A stretch of DNA of 54,353 nucleotides from UBA2336 sp037443645 (GCA_037443645.1 JBBINY010000013.1:1-54353), one strand, 5' to 3'; shown: positions 8,669 to 17,622, counted from the first letter of the stretch. The notes: generated by a model not told the origin, from the letters alone. Made by a program: numbers and translations.

Positions 8669-10324
8669 TCACTTGTTACTCTTCGCCCACATATCCTTCA
8701 ACGTTACTGTGCGATTGAACACAGGTTTTCCAGGTTTTGAATCAGGATCAAGCACAAAATAACCTTTGCGGATAAACTGATACCGTGTACCGTCATCTGC
8801 TTTATGCAGATCAGGTTCAGCAAAGCCCGTTTCAACTTTTAATGAGCCCGGATTGAGGTAATCCTTAAAGTCGCCCTCCGCTTCGAAAGGGTTTTCAACC
8901 CTGAACAGCCTGTCATATAGCCTGACTTCTACGGGAACGTAATGCTGTGCACTTACCCAGTGCAGGGTGCCTTTCACATTGATTCCGGATGTATCTGCCC
9001 CACTGCGGCTTTCGGGAATGTAAGTGCAGCGGAGTTCTGAAATAACGCCTTGCGCATTACGAACCACATCATCACATTTTATGATATACGCACTTTTTAA
9101 CCGAACCATCTGTCCGGGTGCCAGGCGGAAATATTTCCTGGGTGGGTTCTCCATAAAATCTTCGCGCTCAATGTAGAGCTCACCGCTAAATGGAATTAGC
9201 CGTTCGCCTGCTGATGGATACTCAGGATTATTCTCGCTGGAAACCAATTCGGTTTTTCCGGCCGGGTAATTGGTAACAACTACTTTTATAGGATCGAACA
9301 CCACCATTCTGCGAAGCGCAACCTTGTTAAGGTGTTCGCGAACACAAAATTCAAGCAGGCCTACGTCAATCAGGTTATCGCGTTTGGCTACTCCAATCCG
9401 GTCGCAGAAATCGCGGATGCTCTCCGGGGTGTACCCTCTTCTCCGCATGCCGCTTAACGTGGGCATGCGCGGATCATCCCATCCGGTAACGTGGTTCTCA
9501 TCTACCAGTTGCAGCAACTTGCGTTTGCTCATTACCGTGTAGGTTATGTTAAGCCGGGCGAATTCGTATTGTCTCGATGGGTAAATGCCGAGTTTTTCGA
9601 TCAGCCAGTTGTACAGTTCACGGTGTGTGGCGAATTCCAGGGTACAAATACTGTGCGTTACTTTTTCAATGGAATCGCTTTGGCCGTGGGCAAAATCATA
9701 CATCGGATAAATGCACCACGCGTTGCCCGTGCGGTGGTGATGGGCGTGTTTAATGCGGTAAATCACCGGGTCGCGCATGTGCATGTTGGGGTGTGCCATG
9801 TCAATTTTGGCGCGAAGAACCTTCTCACCATCCGTGTATTTACCGGTACGCATGTCGGCAAATAGCGTCAGGTTTTCTTCCATGGTTCTGTTGCGGAACG
9901 GACTATTTGTTCCTGCTTGGGTAGGTGTTCCCTTCTGGTGGGCTATTTCTTCACTGGCGCTGTCATCAACATAAGCCAGTCCTTTTTTAATAAGAGTTAT
10001 AGCAAATTCATACAGCTGCTCAAAGTAATCGGAGGCATAGAATTCATTAGCCCACTCAAAGCCAAGCCAGCGTATATCGGCTTTAATGCTTTCAACGTAT
10101 TCCACATCCTCGGTAACCGGGTTAGTGTCGTCAAACCGCAGGTTGGTGTATCCGCCATATTTTTTTGCCAGTCCAAAATTGAGGCAAATGCTCTTGGCAT
10201 GGCCCACATGCAGGTAGCCGTTGGGTTCGGGCGGGAAGCGTGTAATAATGGTTTGGTACTTCCCGTCCTTCAGGTCGTTCTCAACAATTTCTTCCAGAAA
10301 GTTCAAACTCTTTTCCTCTATCAT
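8669..10324 (-). CDS. glnS: Glutaminyl-tRNA synthetase
   Basis: 551 aa, close to E. coli GlnRS (about 554). The class I signature is PEPNGYLHVGHAKS near residue 30 and the KMSKS-type loop is VMSKRK. The C-terminal beta-barrel anticodon-binding domain is complete (KGTLHWVSA, FIRKGYFVLD). It charges tRNA-Gln directly, so this organism need not rely only on GatCAB amidation. I use the ATG at 10324; a TTG at 10348 would overlap the -7 box. It shares a roughly 75-bp divergent promoter region with gltX, the parental enzyme family. Confidence 0.96.
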   Translation of the reverse strand: MIEEKSLNFLEEIVENDLKDGKYQTIITRFPPEPNGYLHVGHAKSICLNFGLAKKYGGYTNLRFDDTNPVTEDVEYVESIKADIRWLGFEWANEFYASDYFEQLYEFAITLIKKGLAYVDDSASEEIAHQKGTPTQAGTNSPFRNRTMEENLTLFADMRTGKYTDGEKVLRAKIDMAHPNMHMRDPVIYRIKHAHHHRTGNAWCIYPMYDFAHGQSDSIEKVTHSICTLEFATHRELYNWLIEKLGIYPSRQYEFARLNITYTVMSKRKLLQLVDENHVTGWDDPRMPTLSGMRRRGYTPESIRDFCDRIGVAKRDNLIDVGLLEFCVREHLNKVALRRMVVFDPIKVVVTNYPAGKTELVSSENNPEYPSAGERLIPFSGELYIEREDFMENPPRKYFRLAPGQMVRLKSAYIIKCDDVVRNAQGVISELRCTYIPESRSGADTSGINVKGTLHWVSAQHYVPVEVRLYDRLFRVENPFEAEGDFKDYLNPGSLKVETGFAEPDLHKADDGTRYQFIRKGYFVLDPDSKPGKPVFNRTVTLKDMWAKSNK

Positions 10325-10345
10325 AATAGCGCGTTCTAAAGGCGA

Positions 10346-10373
10346 CAAAGGTATAATGGATTTTACTTACAAA
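10346..10373 (-). promoter_or_regulatory. Promoter for glnS
   Basis: On the minus strand TTTG (10373-10370) is followed after 16 nt by TACCTTTG (10353-10346), close to the Bacteroidetes consensus. The box lies 21 nt before the glnS ATG. Confidence 0.6.
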
Positions 10374-10387
10374 TCTAATGCAACCGT

Positions 10388-10395
10388 TAACTTTG
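10388..10395 (+). promoter_or_regulatory. -7 box for gltX directly before the start codon
   Basis: TAACTTTG matches TAnnTTTG and ends only 4 nt before the gltX ATG. A start site a few bases downstream of the box would leave almost no 5' leader. Confidence 0.5.
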
Positions 10396-10399
10396 GGGC

Positions 10400-11941
10400 A
10401 TGAGGCAAGTTCGTGTACGGTTTGCGCCAAGTCCTACAGGTGCGCTCCATATTGGGGGGGTTCGGACAGCACTTTATAATTACCTGTTTGCTCGCCAGCA
10501 GCACGGAACGATGATTCTCCGCATTGAAGATACCGATCAAAACCGGTTTGTACCGGGTGCGGAAGCATATATCATTGAATCGCTGAAATGGGCTGGTATT
10601 GAAATAGACGAGGGCGTGGAGGCAGGGGGGCCGTTTGCTCCTTACCGCCAATCAGAGCGGAAGGAATTATACAAGAAATATGCCTTGCAACTGGTGACCC
10701 GCGGGCATGCCTATTATGCCTTTGATACTGAGGCTGACCTGGAGGCCATGCGCGATCGCCTGAAAAAAGCCGGAGTTGATCATCAGCAATACAACAGCGT
10801 TACCCGGATGACCATGCGGAATTCCTTAACGCTGTCTTCCGATGAAACCGGGAAGCTCATTCAGGCCGGCACACCCTATGTTATCCGTCTGCGGGTTCCT
10901 GAATCCGGTGAAATACGGTTACAGGATATGATCCGGGGAGAGGTTAATGTGCAGGCCACAGAATTGGATGACAAGGTGCTGGTGAAATCGGATGGTATGC
11001 CCACCTACCACCTGGCCAACGTAGTGGATGATTACCTGATGGAGATTTCACACGTTATTCGCGGTGAAGAATGGCTGCCCTCTGCTCCGCTGCATGTGTT
11101 GCTGTACAAGAGTTTTGGTTGGGAAGCTGAAATGCCTCAGTTTGCACACCTGCCTTTGTTGCTAAAGCCCGATGGAAACGGTAAGCTGAGTAAGCGCGAT
11201 TCTGACCGCCTGGGCTTTCCGATCTTTCCACTAACCTGGACCGACCCGAACACGGGAGAAAAATCTGCAGGTTTTCGCGAAACGGGCTATCTGCCTGAAG
11301 CCTTGATTAACTTTCTGGCATTGCTTGGCTGGAACCCCGGCACCGGACAAGAACTATTTTCAATGGATGAACTGATTAAATCATTCTCGATAGATCGCAT
11401 CGGCAAAGCCGGAGCAAAATTCGATATTCAGAAAGCGCAATGGTTTAATCAGCAGCACCTGAAAGGAAAGTCAACAAAAGAGCTGGCCGGCTTTCTGTTG
11501 CGGCAAACGGAAAGGGAGCAACTTTTATGTACACCCGAGAAGGCTGAGAAAATATGCTCTATTATGAAAGAGCGCATTGCATTTCCGCAGGAGTTGCTGG
11601 AACATGGCAGGTTCTTTTTTGGAGTGCCACAATCGTACGATAAAGCAGTGGTGTCAAAAAAATGGAATCCCGATGCAGCACGTGCGTTCGAGGCTCTTGA
11701 AAAAGCACTGAAAAATGTAAGTCCCTTTAATGCAGAAGCCATAAAAGGAACTGTGGAAAAAGTTACCGCAGACCTCGGTTATAAACCGGGAAACATCTTG
11801 CAGATTTTGCGCGTAGCCATTACAGGCGGAGCTTCCGGGCCAGACCTGATGATGACCTTGGAGATCATTGGTGAGGAAGAGACCCGAAACCGCTTGCGAA
11901 GCGCTATTGAAAAGTTTAACCTAAGCCTCACCCCATCATGA
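10400..11941 (+). CDS. gltX: Glutamate-tRNA ligase
   Basis: 513 aa, full length. The N-terminus RVRFAPSPTGALHIGG leaves no alternative to the ATG at 10400, and the KMSKS-type motif is KLSKRD. The C-terminal anticodon-binding domain includes PLRVAITG-like ILRVAITGGASGPDLMM. The insert between the motifs (about residues 275-300, FPLTWTDPNTGEKSAG) is typical of Bacteroidetes GluRS. The product charges tRNA-Glu. The stop overlaps the next start as ATGA, so the downstream small gene is translationally coupled. Confidence 0.97.
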   Translation: MRQVRVRFAPSPTGALHIGGVRTALYNYLFARQQHGTMILRIEDTDQNRFVPGAEAYIIESLKWAGIEIDEGVEAGGPFAPYRQSERKELYKKYALQLVTRGHAYYAFDTEADLEAMRDRLKKAGVDHQQYNSVTRMTMRNSLTLSSDETGKLIQAGTPYVIRLRVPESGEIRLQDMIRGEVNVQATELDDKVLVKSDGMPTYHLANVVDDYLMEISHVIRGEEWLPSAPLHVLLYKSFGWEAEMPQFAHLPLLLKPDGNGKLSKRDSDRLGFPIFPLTWTDPNTGEKSAGFRETGYLPEALINFLALLGWNPGTGQELFSMDELIKSFSIDRIGKAGAKFDIQKAQWFNQQHLKGKSTKELAGFLLRQTEREQLLCTPEKAEKICSIMKERIAFPQELLEHGRFFFGVPQSYDKAVVSKKWNPDAARAFEALEKALKNVSPFNAEAIKGTVEKVTADLGYKPGNILQILRVAITGGASGPDLMMTLEIIGEEETRNRLRSAIEKFNLSLTPS

Positions 11942-12159
11942 GCAAGAAATCAAAACCTCCGAAAAAGACAAGCGAAAAAAAACCACGGGTACACAAAGAC
12001 CTGGAGGGGTTTGAAATTTCTATTGATCAGTTTGGTGAATTGAAGTCAAATATGGATATCGAAAAGCTTAATGCCTTTCTCGATAAGAATGTAGATGACA
12101 AGAAGCTTGCTGAACGCGAAGATTATACCGAGTTGAAGAAAGGAAAAAAGAAAAAGTAA
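11938..12159 (+). CDS. Small charged conserved-type protein
   Basis: 73 aa with Lys-rich ends (MSKKSKPPKKTSEKKPR and LKKGKKKK) around an acidic amphipathic core (DLEGFEISIDQFGELKSN). There is no signal peptide or membrane segment. Start and stop overlap gltX by ATGA, which supports real translation. I do not recognise a characterised family. The charge pattern and position after gltX suggest a nucleic-acid or ribosome-associated protein, but that is inference. Confidence 0.75.
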   Translation: MSKKSKPPKKTSEKKPRVHKDLEGFEISIDQFGELKSNMDIEKLNAFLDKNVDDKKLAEREDYTELKKGKKKK

Positions 12160-12170
12160 CTGAATACACC

Positions 12171-13394
12171 GTGCAGCCACTTACACTAGGTCTGATCCGC
12201 GAAGGAAAAACCCCGCCTGATAAGCGGGTACCGTTCACACCCTTTCAGGCCGAAGAGATTGAACAGCGGTTTCCCCATGTAAAAGTTATTGTGGAAGAAA
12301 GTGAGGTGCGTTGTTTTCAGGACCGCGAATACCGCGCATTGGACGTTGAAGTAAGCGGTACCCTGGTTGATTGTGACATTCTGATGGGAATAAAAGAAGT
12401 GCCCATCGACCGGCTGATTCCAGGTAAAACCTACCTGTTTTTTTCGCACACCATCAAAAAGCAGCCTCACAACCGCAAACTCCTCAAAGAAATTTTAAAG
12501 AAAAACATCCGGTTGATTGATTATGAGGCATTGAAAGACAAGCTGGGTAACCGCCTGGTGGCCTTCGGCCGGTTTGCAGGCCTGGTGGGAGCATACAACG
12601 GCTTGTGGACGTACGGCAAGCGGCACAAAAAATTTGACCTCAAGCGGGCTTATGAGTGCTTTGATGTGAACGATTTGAAGCTGGAGTTACGGAAAATAAA
12701 ACTCCCTCCAATAAAAATTGTGCTTACAGGCGGAGGTCGCGTTGGCAAAGGGGCCATGGAAACCCTTGATACAGCCGGAATTCGCAAAGTAGACCCTGCA
12801 GATTTTTTGAGCCGGGCGTTCGATGAGCCGGTTTATGTGCAATTGAGCAGTGCTGATTACCATGTTCGCAAAGAAGGCGGACATTTTAACCGTGATGAGT
12901 TTCACCGAACTCCTGAAAAATACAGCTCCACTTTTTTGCAGTTCACAAAAGTGGCAGATGTGTTGCTGGCCGGTGCCTACTGGAACCCCCAGGCGCCCGT
13001 CCTGTTTACCCGCAATGACATGCTTGCGCCTGATTTTAAAATCAATGTGATTGCTGACATTACCTGTGACATTGAAGGCTCGATACCCTCAACGTTGCGG
13101 GCAAGCACCATCGATGCTCCGCTTTACGATTACGATCCGACTGCCGGAAAGGAACTGCCTCCCTTAAGTGGTGAAAAGTTTGTTACTGTAATGGCCGTTG
13201 ATAACCTGCCCTGCGAACTTCCCCGCAATGCTTCAGAAGAATTTGGCAGGGATTTACTCGACAAAATTCTTCAGCCCTTGTTGGTGGAGGACAGCGAGGA
13301 CCTTATTGCGCGGGCAACAATCACCTCACAAGGCGCGTTGACTTCCTATTTTGAGTATCTTCAGGATTATGTTGATGAATTACCAATAACTTAA
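12171..13394 (+). CDS. NAD(P)-dependent amino-acid dehydrogenase, alanine dehydrogenase/Lys1 saccharopine dehydrogenase family
   Basis: 407 aa starting at GTG. The N-terminal AlaDh_PNT domain begins LGLIREGKTPPDKRVPF, a fit to the 'R.E.k.pP.R.V.ltP' signature, and GIKEVP is at about residue 68. The nucleotide domain carries TGGGRVGKGA near residue 190 and YDPTAG/DNLPCELP motifs further on. The DNLPCELPR element is typical of the lysine-forming saccharopine dehydrogenase (Lys1-like) branch. Whether it acts in lysine breakdown or another reaction cannot be settled here. It starts 11 bp after the small gltX-linked gene and probably shares its transcript. Confidence 0.8.
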   Translation: MQPLTLGLIREGKTPPDKRVPFTPFQAEEIEQRFPHVKVIVEESEVRCFQDREYRALDVEVSGTLVDCDILMGIKEVPIDRLIPGKTYLFFSHTIKKQPHNRKLLKEILKKNIRLIDYEALKDKLGNRLVAFGRFAGLVGAYNGLWTYGKRHKKFDLKRAYECFDVNDLKLELRKIKLPPIKIVLTGGGRVGKGAMETLDTAGIRKVDPADFLSRAFDEPVYVQLSSADYHVRKEGGHFNRDEFHRTPEKYSSTFLQFTKVADVLLAGAYWNPQAPVLFTRNDMLAPDFKINVIADITCDIEGSIPSTLRASTIDAPLYDYDPTAGKELPPLSGEKFVTVMAVDNLPCELPRNASEEFGRDLLDKILQPLLVEDSEDLIARATITSQGALTSYFEYLQDYVDELPIT

Positions 13395-13400
13395 CAGGCC

Positions 13401-14003
13401 ATGCGAATTATTGTTGTGGGTTCAACCGGAACAATCGGTGCCTATGTGGCAGCAGAATTGGAAAAACGCCATGAGGTAATCCGCGCAAGCGCCAACCGCG
13501 GACCGCTCAAAGTAAACATCACGTCAGCTTCATCCATCCGCACCATGTATAAATTTGTTGGCCGCTTTGATGCCGTAGTATGCACAGCAGGCACAGCCTA
13601 TTTTGGTCCATTTCATGCTATGAAAGAAAGAGATTTTTATACCGGCATAAAAAGTAAACTCATGGGGCAGGTTAACCTGGTAATGCTTGGCAAGAATAAA
13701 ATAACCGAAAGAGGATCGTTTACGTTAACAACGGGCATCTTGTACCGTGATCCGGTACGTGATGGTGCCGCACTGAGCGTGGTAAACAATGCCGTGCATG
13801 GATTTGTGTTGGGTGCTTCGATTGAGTTAAAAAAGGGGGTTCGAATCAATGCTGTTTCTCCTGGTCTGGCCGAAGCCTCGGCAGCCCAACTCGGTTCCTT
13901 TTTTCCGGGGCATAACCCGGTGCCGATGTGGAAGATCGTGCAGGGTTATTTAAAAAGTGTGGAGGGGTTTGATACCGGAAAGATTATTGAGGTCTTAGCT
14001 TAG
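13401..14003 (+). CDS. Short-chain dehydrogenase/reductase, divergent active site
   Basis: 200 aa with an N-terminal VGSTGTIGAYVA nucleotide loop (the TGxxGxxG type), NVI-like VVCTAGTAYFG near residue 57 and the C-terminal INAVSPGLAE. The usual catalytic YxxxK is not seen: the matching helix reads LSVVNNAVHGFVLGASIE. Short SDRs of this sort are common in bacteria and their reactions are largely unassigned. It begins 6 bp after the dehydrogenase stop and is likely part of the same operon. Confidence 0.8.
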   Translation: MRIIVVGSTGTIGAYVAAELEKRHEVIRASANRGPLKVNITSASSIRTMYKFVGRFDAVVCTAGTAYFGPFHAMKERDFYTGIKSKLMGQVNLVMLGKNKITERGSFTLTTGILYRDPVRDGAALSVVNNAVHGFVLGASIELKKGVRINAVSPGLAEASAAQLGSFFPGHNPVPMWKIVQGYLKSVEGFDTGKIIEVLA

Positions 14004-14061
14004 CGTTGTCATTACTGCATAGGAAATTTGCAATTCTTTTCAGTGCGTAAATTCTGAATGC

Positions 14062-14425
14062 ATGAACCCAATAGTTACCCTTTTGTTTGGACACTGGGCG
14101 GCTGATTTTTTACTTCAGAGCGAAGCCATGGCTCTTCGGAAAAGTACAAGCATCAAATGGCTGACCTATCATGTGTTGGTTTATACCATTGTGCTTAGTT
14201 TGTTCAGTTTGTTTTTGCTTACCTGGAAGTTGGCACTTCTTTTTGCCGGCATAAATGGGATATTACATTGGCTCACCTGACTTCTTTACCAGCAAACTGG
14301 CAACTGCCTATAAAGACGACCGGGGAATTTTCTTTCTGATCATCGGGCTTGACCAGTTTATCCATTCGGCAACCCTGGTGATTACCCTCGGGTATTTTAT
14401 GCCGGGTTTTTCAACCGCTCAATAA
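14062..14425 (+). pseudogene. DUF3307 membrane protein gene broken by a +1 frameshift
   Basis: The first 72 codons (14062-14280) encode the start of a DUF3307 protein (GHWAADFLLQSEAMA, then two hydrophobic segments) ending NGILHWLT before a TGA. Skipping one base (T14278) restores a frame reading DFFTSKLATAYKDD and then IFFLIIGLDQFIHS to a TAA at 14423-14425. That is exactly the expected DUF3307 continuation, with its conserved 'lDQ.iH'. The joined product would be about 120 aa. This is either a recent single-base insertion or an assembly error. The 3' end overlaps the convergent GT9 gene by 29 bp. Confidence 0.8.
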
Positions 14426-15458
14426 TCCGGTTCACAACAGCCTGAACCGTAATACCGGTGAGGCATGCAAAATCACCGCGATGGCATTTTTCTTTGCCAT
14501 ACACCGAACAGGGCCTGCATGGAAGTTCGCTTCGGTCGATCTGTATAATGCTTTCCGGTCCTCTTTCATAAGGCCCAAAGCCAACATCGGGGTGGGTTCC
14601 TCCCCAAATGGATACTACCGGGGTACCGGCAAGCGTGGCCAGGTGCATGTTGGATGAGTCGGTGCACACCATCAAATCAAGTTGTTGAAGCAATGCAATT
14701 TCCTGCTGCATCTTCAGTTGGCCGGCAACCATCATGCAGGTGTTTGGGAAAAGTTCCTGCAAATCATGAAAATACTTTATCTCGCTGTCGCCACCACCAA
14801 ACAAAAAGATGCGCGGATTGACCTTCCTTACGAGTTCGTTGATGAGGATTGGGTAATTGGCCAGTGGCCAGATTTTCGACTTATGCAAGGCAAAGGGAGC
14901 AACGCCTATCCAGGGATTATTTTTCACAAGGGCATGCCTGTCAAGCCATTTCTGAAGATGGTGCCTTGCGGTTTCATTAACCTGGAGGAAAGGACCCCTG
15001 ACTACCGGGAATGTAAATCCGGCCTTTTCAAACGCCTGCTGGTATCGGTTAACCGTATGCGGCAGCGGTGCGGTAAGTTTATTTTCCTTTCGGGTAAACG
15101 CTTTCTTTTCTTTGCGTCCCTTGTTAAACACAATTACTTTTTTGCCGAATAGTGCAAAGAGGTTTCGGAGGACCATGGTGCGGAGGTGATCGTGCAGGTC
15201 AATAACCATGTCAAAGTCGTCCTTAACAAGGAGGGCAAAAAAGAGTTTGCGAATCCCAAAAAAGCCGGTAAATCGTGTATCTACATCAGCCTCAAAAACC
15301 TTAACGCGCTCAATACCTGCAAAGAGTGCCGTAAAGCGCGGACGTGTCGCCACCGTTACTTCTACATTGGGGTGTGCATGGGTTAACGAACGAAGCACCG
15401 GAACCAGCAGCAATACATCGCCCATCGCAGAAAAGCGGAGAATTAAAATATTGGTCAT
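14397..15458 (-). CDS. Glycosyltransferase family 9 (heptosyltransferase-like)
   Basis: 353 aa. The N-terminus ILILRFSAMGDVLLLVPVL is the GT9 signature. The C-terminal domain has IGVAPFALHKSKIWP, the VCTDSSNMHLATLAGTPVVSIWG donor-site run and a HPDVGFGPY loop. GT9 enzymes transfer ADP-heptose or related sugars to lipopolysaccharide cores. Four Cys in the tail (CRPCSVYGKEKCHRGDFAC) are common in this family. The start overlaps the end of the DUF4254 gene by ATGA, so the two are co-translated. Confidence 0.9.
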   Translation of the reverse strand: MTNILILRFSAMGDVLLLVPVLRSLTHAHPNVEVTVATRPRFTALFAGIERVKVFEADVDTRFTGFFGIRKLFFALLVKDDFDMVIDLHDHLRTMVLRNLFALFGKKVIVFNKGRKEKKAFTRKENKLTAPLPHTVNRYQQAFEKAGFTFPVVRGPFLQVNETARHHLQKWLDRHALVKNNPWIGVAPFALHKSKIWPLANYPILINELVRKVNPRIFLFGGGDSEIKYFHDLQELFPNTCMMVAGQLKMQQEIALLQQLDLMVCTDSSNMHLATLAGTPVVSIWGGTHPDVGFGPYERGPESIIQIDRSELPCRPCSVYGKEKCHRGDFACLTGITVQAVVNRIIERLKNPA

Positions 15459-16063
15459 TTCCTGGTGGTGTACAACATTGGGTTTAATGTCGCATCGTTG
15501 TACATTTTCATCTGTCGGTACACTTTCATCTTGCGTTCGCCTGAACCGATGTCTTCAATCAATTGGTCAAATGCCAGATGCATATCTATTTTTTGCTCAA
15601 AAAGAATGTTGAGCTTAGCCTGGCAGCGTGCAATGTGGTCTGCCGGTGCATCCATGCGCTCGGTTTGCTCTTTCATGTGATAAATTTTCAGCATCAGAAT
15701 GCTCATCCGATCCAATAGCCAGGCCGGGGTTTCAGAATTGATTTTGGCGTTGGGTTTATAGGTTACATTTTTAAACTGCTCTAAATAGTAATCATCCATG
15801 TGTTCAACGGTATCGGTACGGTCCTGGTTGGATTTATCGATGCGTCTTTTAATCTGCAGGGCTTCTTTCGGGTCGATGGATGGTAGTCGGATAATATCTT
15901 CAAGATGCCATTGTACGGTATCAATCCAGTTTTTAAGGTAGAGCAGAAATTCAAAAGTGCCCTCTGCAAACGGATTGCGGGCAGGAGCATCTACATGATC
16001 GGTGATGTGATAATCGTTAATGCTTTGTTGAAAGATCGCGTAGCAGTCGGAAGCCTTGAGCAT
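15455..16063 (-). CDS. DUF4254 family protein
   Basis: 202 aa, soluble and mostly alpha-helical, with the family features DPKEALQIKRRIDKSNQDRTD and FEQKIDMHLAFDQLIEDI. The function is unknown. It is translationally coupled to the GT9 gene (4-bp overlap), a pairing also familiar from other Bacteroidetes, which suggests a role in LPS or cell-surface sugar assembly. It has its own -7 box at 16080-16087. Confidence 0.82.
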   Translation of the reverse strand: MLKASDCYAIFQQSINDYHITDHVDAPARNPFAEGTFEFLLYLKNWIDTVQWHLEDIIRLPSIDPKEALQIKRRIDKSNQDRTDTVEHMDDYYLEQFKNVTYKPNAKINSETPAWLLDRMSILMLKIYHMKEQTERMDAPADHIARCQAKLNILFEQKIDMHLAFDQLIEDIGSGERKMKVYRQMKMYNDATLNPMLYTTRK

Positions 16064-16079
16064 AGCAGGTTGATTGACT

Positions 16080-16107
16080 CAAATTTAGTTATTTTAAACA
16101 ACCCAAA
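16080..16107 (-). promoter_or_regulatory. Promoter for the DUF4254-GT9 operon
   Basis: On the minus strand TTTG (16107-16104), 16 nt, then TAAATTTG (16087-16080). The box ends 16 nt before the ATG, giving a short leader of about 10 nt. Confidence 0.5.
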
Positions 16108-16131
16108 GGGTAAACGGAATAATTCAGGTCC

Positions 16132-16707
16132 ATGTCATCCCATTATTTTGTAAAAGAGGATCAGGAACCGGCACTGGTTATTGCTGATCTGAAGCTGGTG
16201 AATCCTGAGCACATCCGGCAATTGCTGGAATGGAATCCTACGGTGATTGTGCTGGAGCGGGCTTTGGAAGAGTTTATAACCTGGGGTGTTAAATTCGATG
16301 TGGTGATTTGCCCGCATGAAAAGGCAACCGTGTATGCCGAAAGGCTGGAGCATCATGCTCCGCTAAAACTACTCACACATCATCCGGATGAAAGTGCGGT
16401 TACCACCGCAATACTGTTCTTGCTGGCAGGAAAGTACAGGGCCGTTAACCTGGCAGGAGTGCCTCCGGCTGAGCTGCAAGCACCCTATGGCGATTTGGAT
16501 ATCGTTACCTTTTCATCGGGTGTTCGGTGGTCGTTCATCCGCAGTGGTAAATTTGAAAAGTGGATGAAGCAGAATGAGCACTTGTTTTTTCTCCCGGAGG
16601 CAAAACTCCGGAAAATAGGCATAAGCGATGGTGGGATTGTGGTTGAACAGGGACTGGTGAAGATCACCGGGGATATGCCATTTTGGATTGGTGAACCCTA
16701 TGCGTGA
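16132..16707 (+). CDS. Thiamine pyrophosphokinase-like protein
   Basis: 191 aa. The arrangement ALVIADLKLVNPEHIRQLLEWNPTVIV-type strand/helix, followed by VVICPHEKA and ILFLLAGKYRAVNLAGV, resembles proteins that Bacteroidetes annotations call thiamine pyrophosphokinase. I cannot point to the canonical catalytic D-G-D triad, so the enzymatic call is weak. The C-terminal third (KLRKIGISDGGIVVEQGLVKITG) is a beta-rich end like the TPK C-domain. The gene is divergent from DUF4254. Another possibility is a non-catalytic relative. Confidence 0.5.
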   Translation: MSSHYFVKEDQEPALVIADLKLVNPEHIRQLLEWNPTVIVLERALEEFITWGVKFDVVICPHEKATVYAERLEHHAPLKLLTHHPDESAVTTAILFLLAGKYRAVNLAGVPPAELQAPYGDLDIVTFSSGVRWSFIRSGKFEKWMKQNEHLFFLPEAKLRKIGISDGGIVVEQGLVKITGDMPFWIGEPYA

Positions 16708-16742
16708 GAAGAACCCGGTTAATTTTTCTAATCAGCACCAAT

Positions 16743-17594
16743 TTATTGAAAGGGGGCTGTTGCCACAATGATCCGGTTTTTAGCGGAGAGATCGTTGATC
16801 AGTTGAACATGGGTATACCCGTGATGTAAGAATACATCGGTTGTTATTTGGCCAAAGCGTTCATTAATTTCAACCACTATGTGCCCGCCTGGGCTGAGCA
16901 CTTGTTTCCCTCTGGCCGCAATCGCCTTATAGAAAATTAAAGGATCATCAGGGGCAAACAACGCCTCATGCGGTTCGTAATCAACAACCTGTTGCGGTAA
17001 TGTATCACGTTCCGCTTCAGCAATGTAGGGCGGGTTGCTGATAATCAGATTCAGATTGCTGAACGGCAGTTCAGCGGTAAGCAAGTTGTGCTGCAGAAAA
17101 TGAATATCGGCTTGGTGGCGATTTGCGTTTTCTTTTGCCACGGCAATAGCTGCATGGCTGATGTCGGTGGCAAATACTGTAGCGGATGGATTTTCCAGTT
17201 TTATCGTAATAGCAATACAGCCACTTCCGGTACCGATATCCAGAATGGCAGGGTTTGGCATGGTACGAAATAGCCCCAGGGCAACATGAGCCAACTCCTC
17301 GGTTTCCGGTCTGGGTATCAGCACCGAAGGGTTAACCGAAAATTTTCTTCCATAAAACACGGCTTCGCCCAGGATGTATTGTATTGGTTCTGCGTTGTTC
17401 AGTCTGGTGATGCAATCAGTTAACTGTGCCGCCTGTTGTTCCGAAAGGCTGATTGGAGTGCCAGCTAAAATGGCCGGTTTCGGCAGATTTAATTCATGCT
17501 CAAGCAGCATCATCACCTTTTCGTTAATCTCAGATAAAGGCTCAGGCAGTTTTACCTTCTGTACCAGTTCCGTAAATAGTTTCCGGGAGTTCAC
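16743..17594 (-). CDS. prmC: Peptide chain release factor N5-glutamine methyltransferase
   Basis: 283 aa, full length. The SAM site is ILDIGTGSGCIAITI (near residue 118) and the catalytic loop is ISNPPYIAEAE, the NPPY that holds the Gln of the GGQ motif in release factors. The N-terminal helical domain includes EPIQYILGEAVFYGR. The start is GTG at 17594, 28 bp from the divergent ribD, with a consensus -7 box between them. Confidence 0.95.
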   Translation of the reverse strand: MNSRKLFTELVQKVKLPEPLSEINEKVMMLLEHELNLPKPAILAGTPISLSEQQAAQLTDCITRLNNAEPIQYILGEAVFYGRKFSVNPSVLIPRPETEELAHVALGLFRTMPNPAILDIGTGSGCIAITIKLENPSATVFATDISHAAIAVAKENANRHQADIHFLQHNLLTAELPFSNLNLIISNPPYIAEAERDTLPQQVVDYEPHEALFAPDDPLIFYKAIAARGKQVLSPGGHIVVEINERFGQITTDVFLHHGYTHVQLINDLSAKNRIIVATAPFQ

Positions 17595-17611
17595 GCTTTT
17601 ACCAATCTTTG

Positions 17612-17619
17612 CAAAAGTA
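17612..17619 (-). promoter_or_regulatory. -7 promoter box for prmC
   Basis: The minus strand reads TACTTTTG, a perfect TAnnTTTG match, 17 nt before the prmC GTG. It lies only 3 bp upstream of the ribD ATG on the other strand. Confidence 0.5.
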
Positions 17620-17622
17620 CAG

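Noticed and set aside
14271..14285. Programmed +1 frameshift in the DUF3307 gene
   Set aside because: The TGA-C context is suggestive, but the P-site ACC codon is not slippery and no stimulatory element is visible; a single-base error is simpler.
17374..17622. Open frame extending ribD upstream by 83 codons
   Set aside because: It lies on the antisense strand of prmC and contains no family sequence; the RibD N-terminus begins at ATG 17623.
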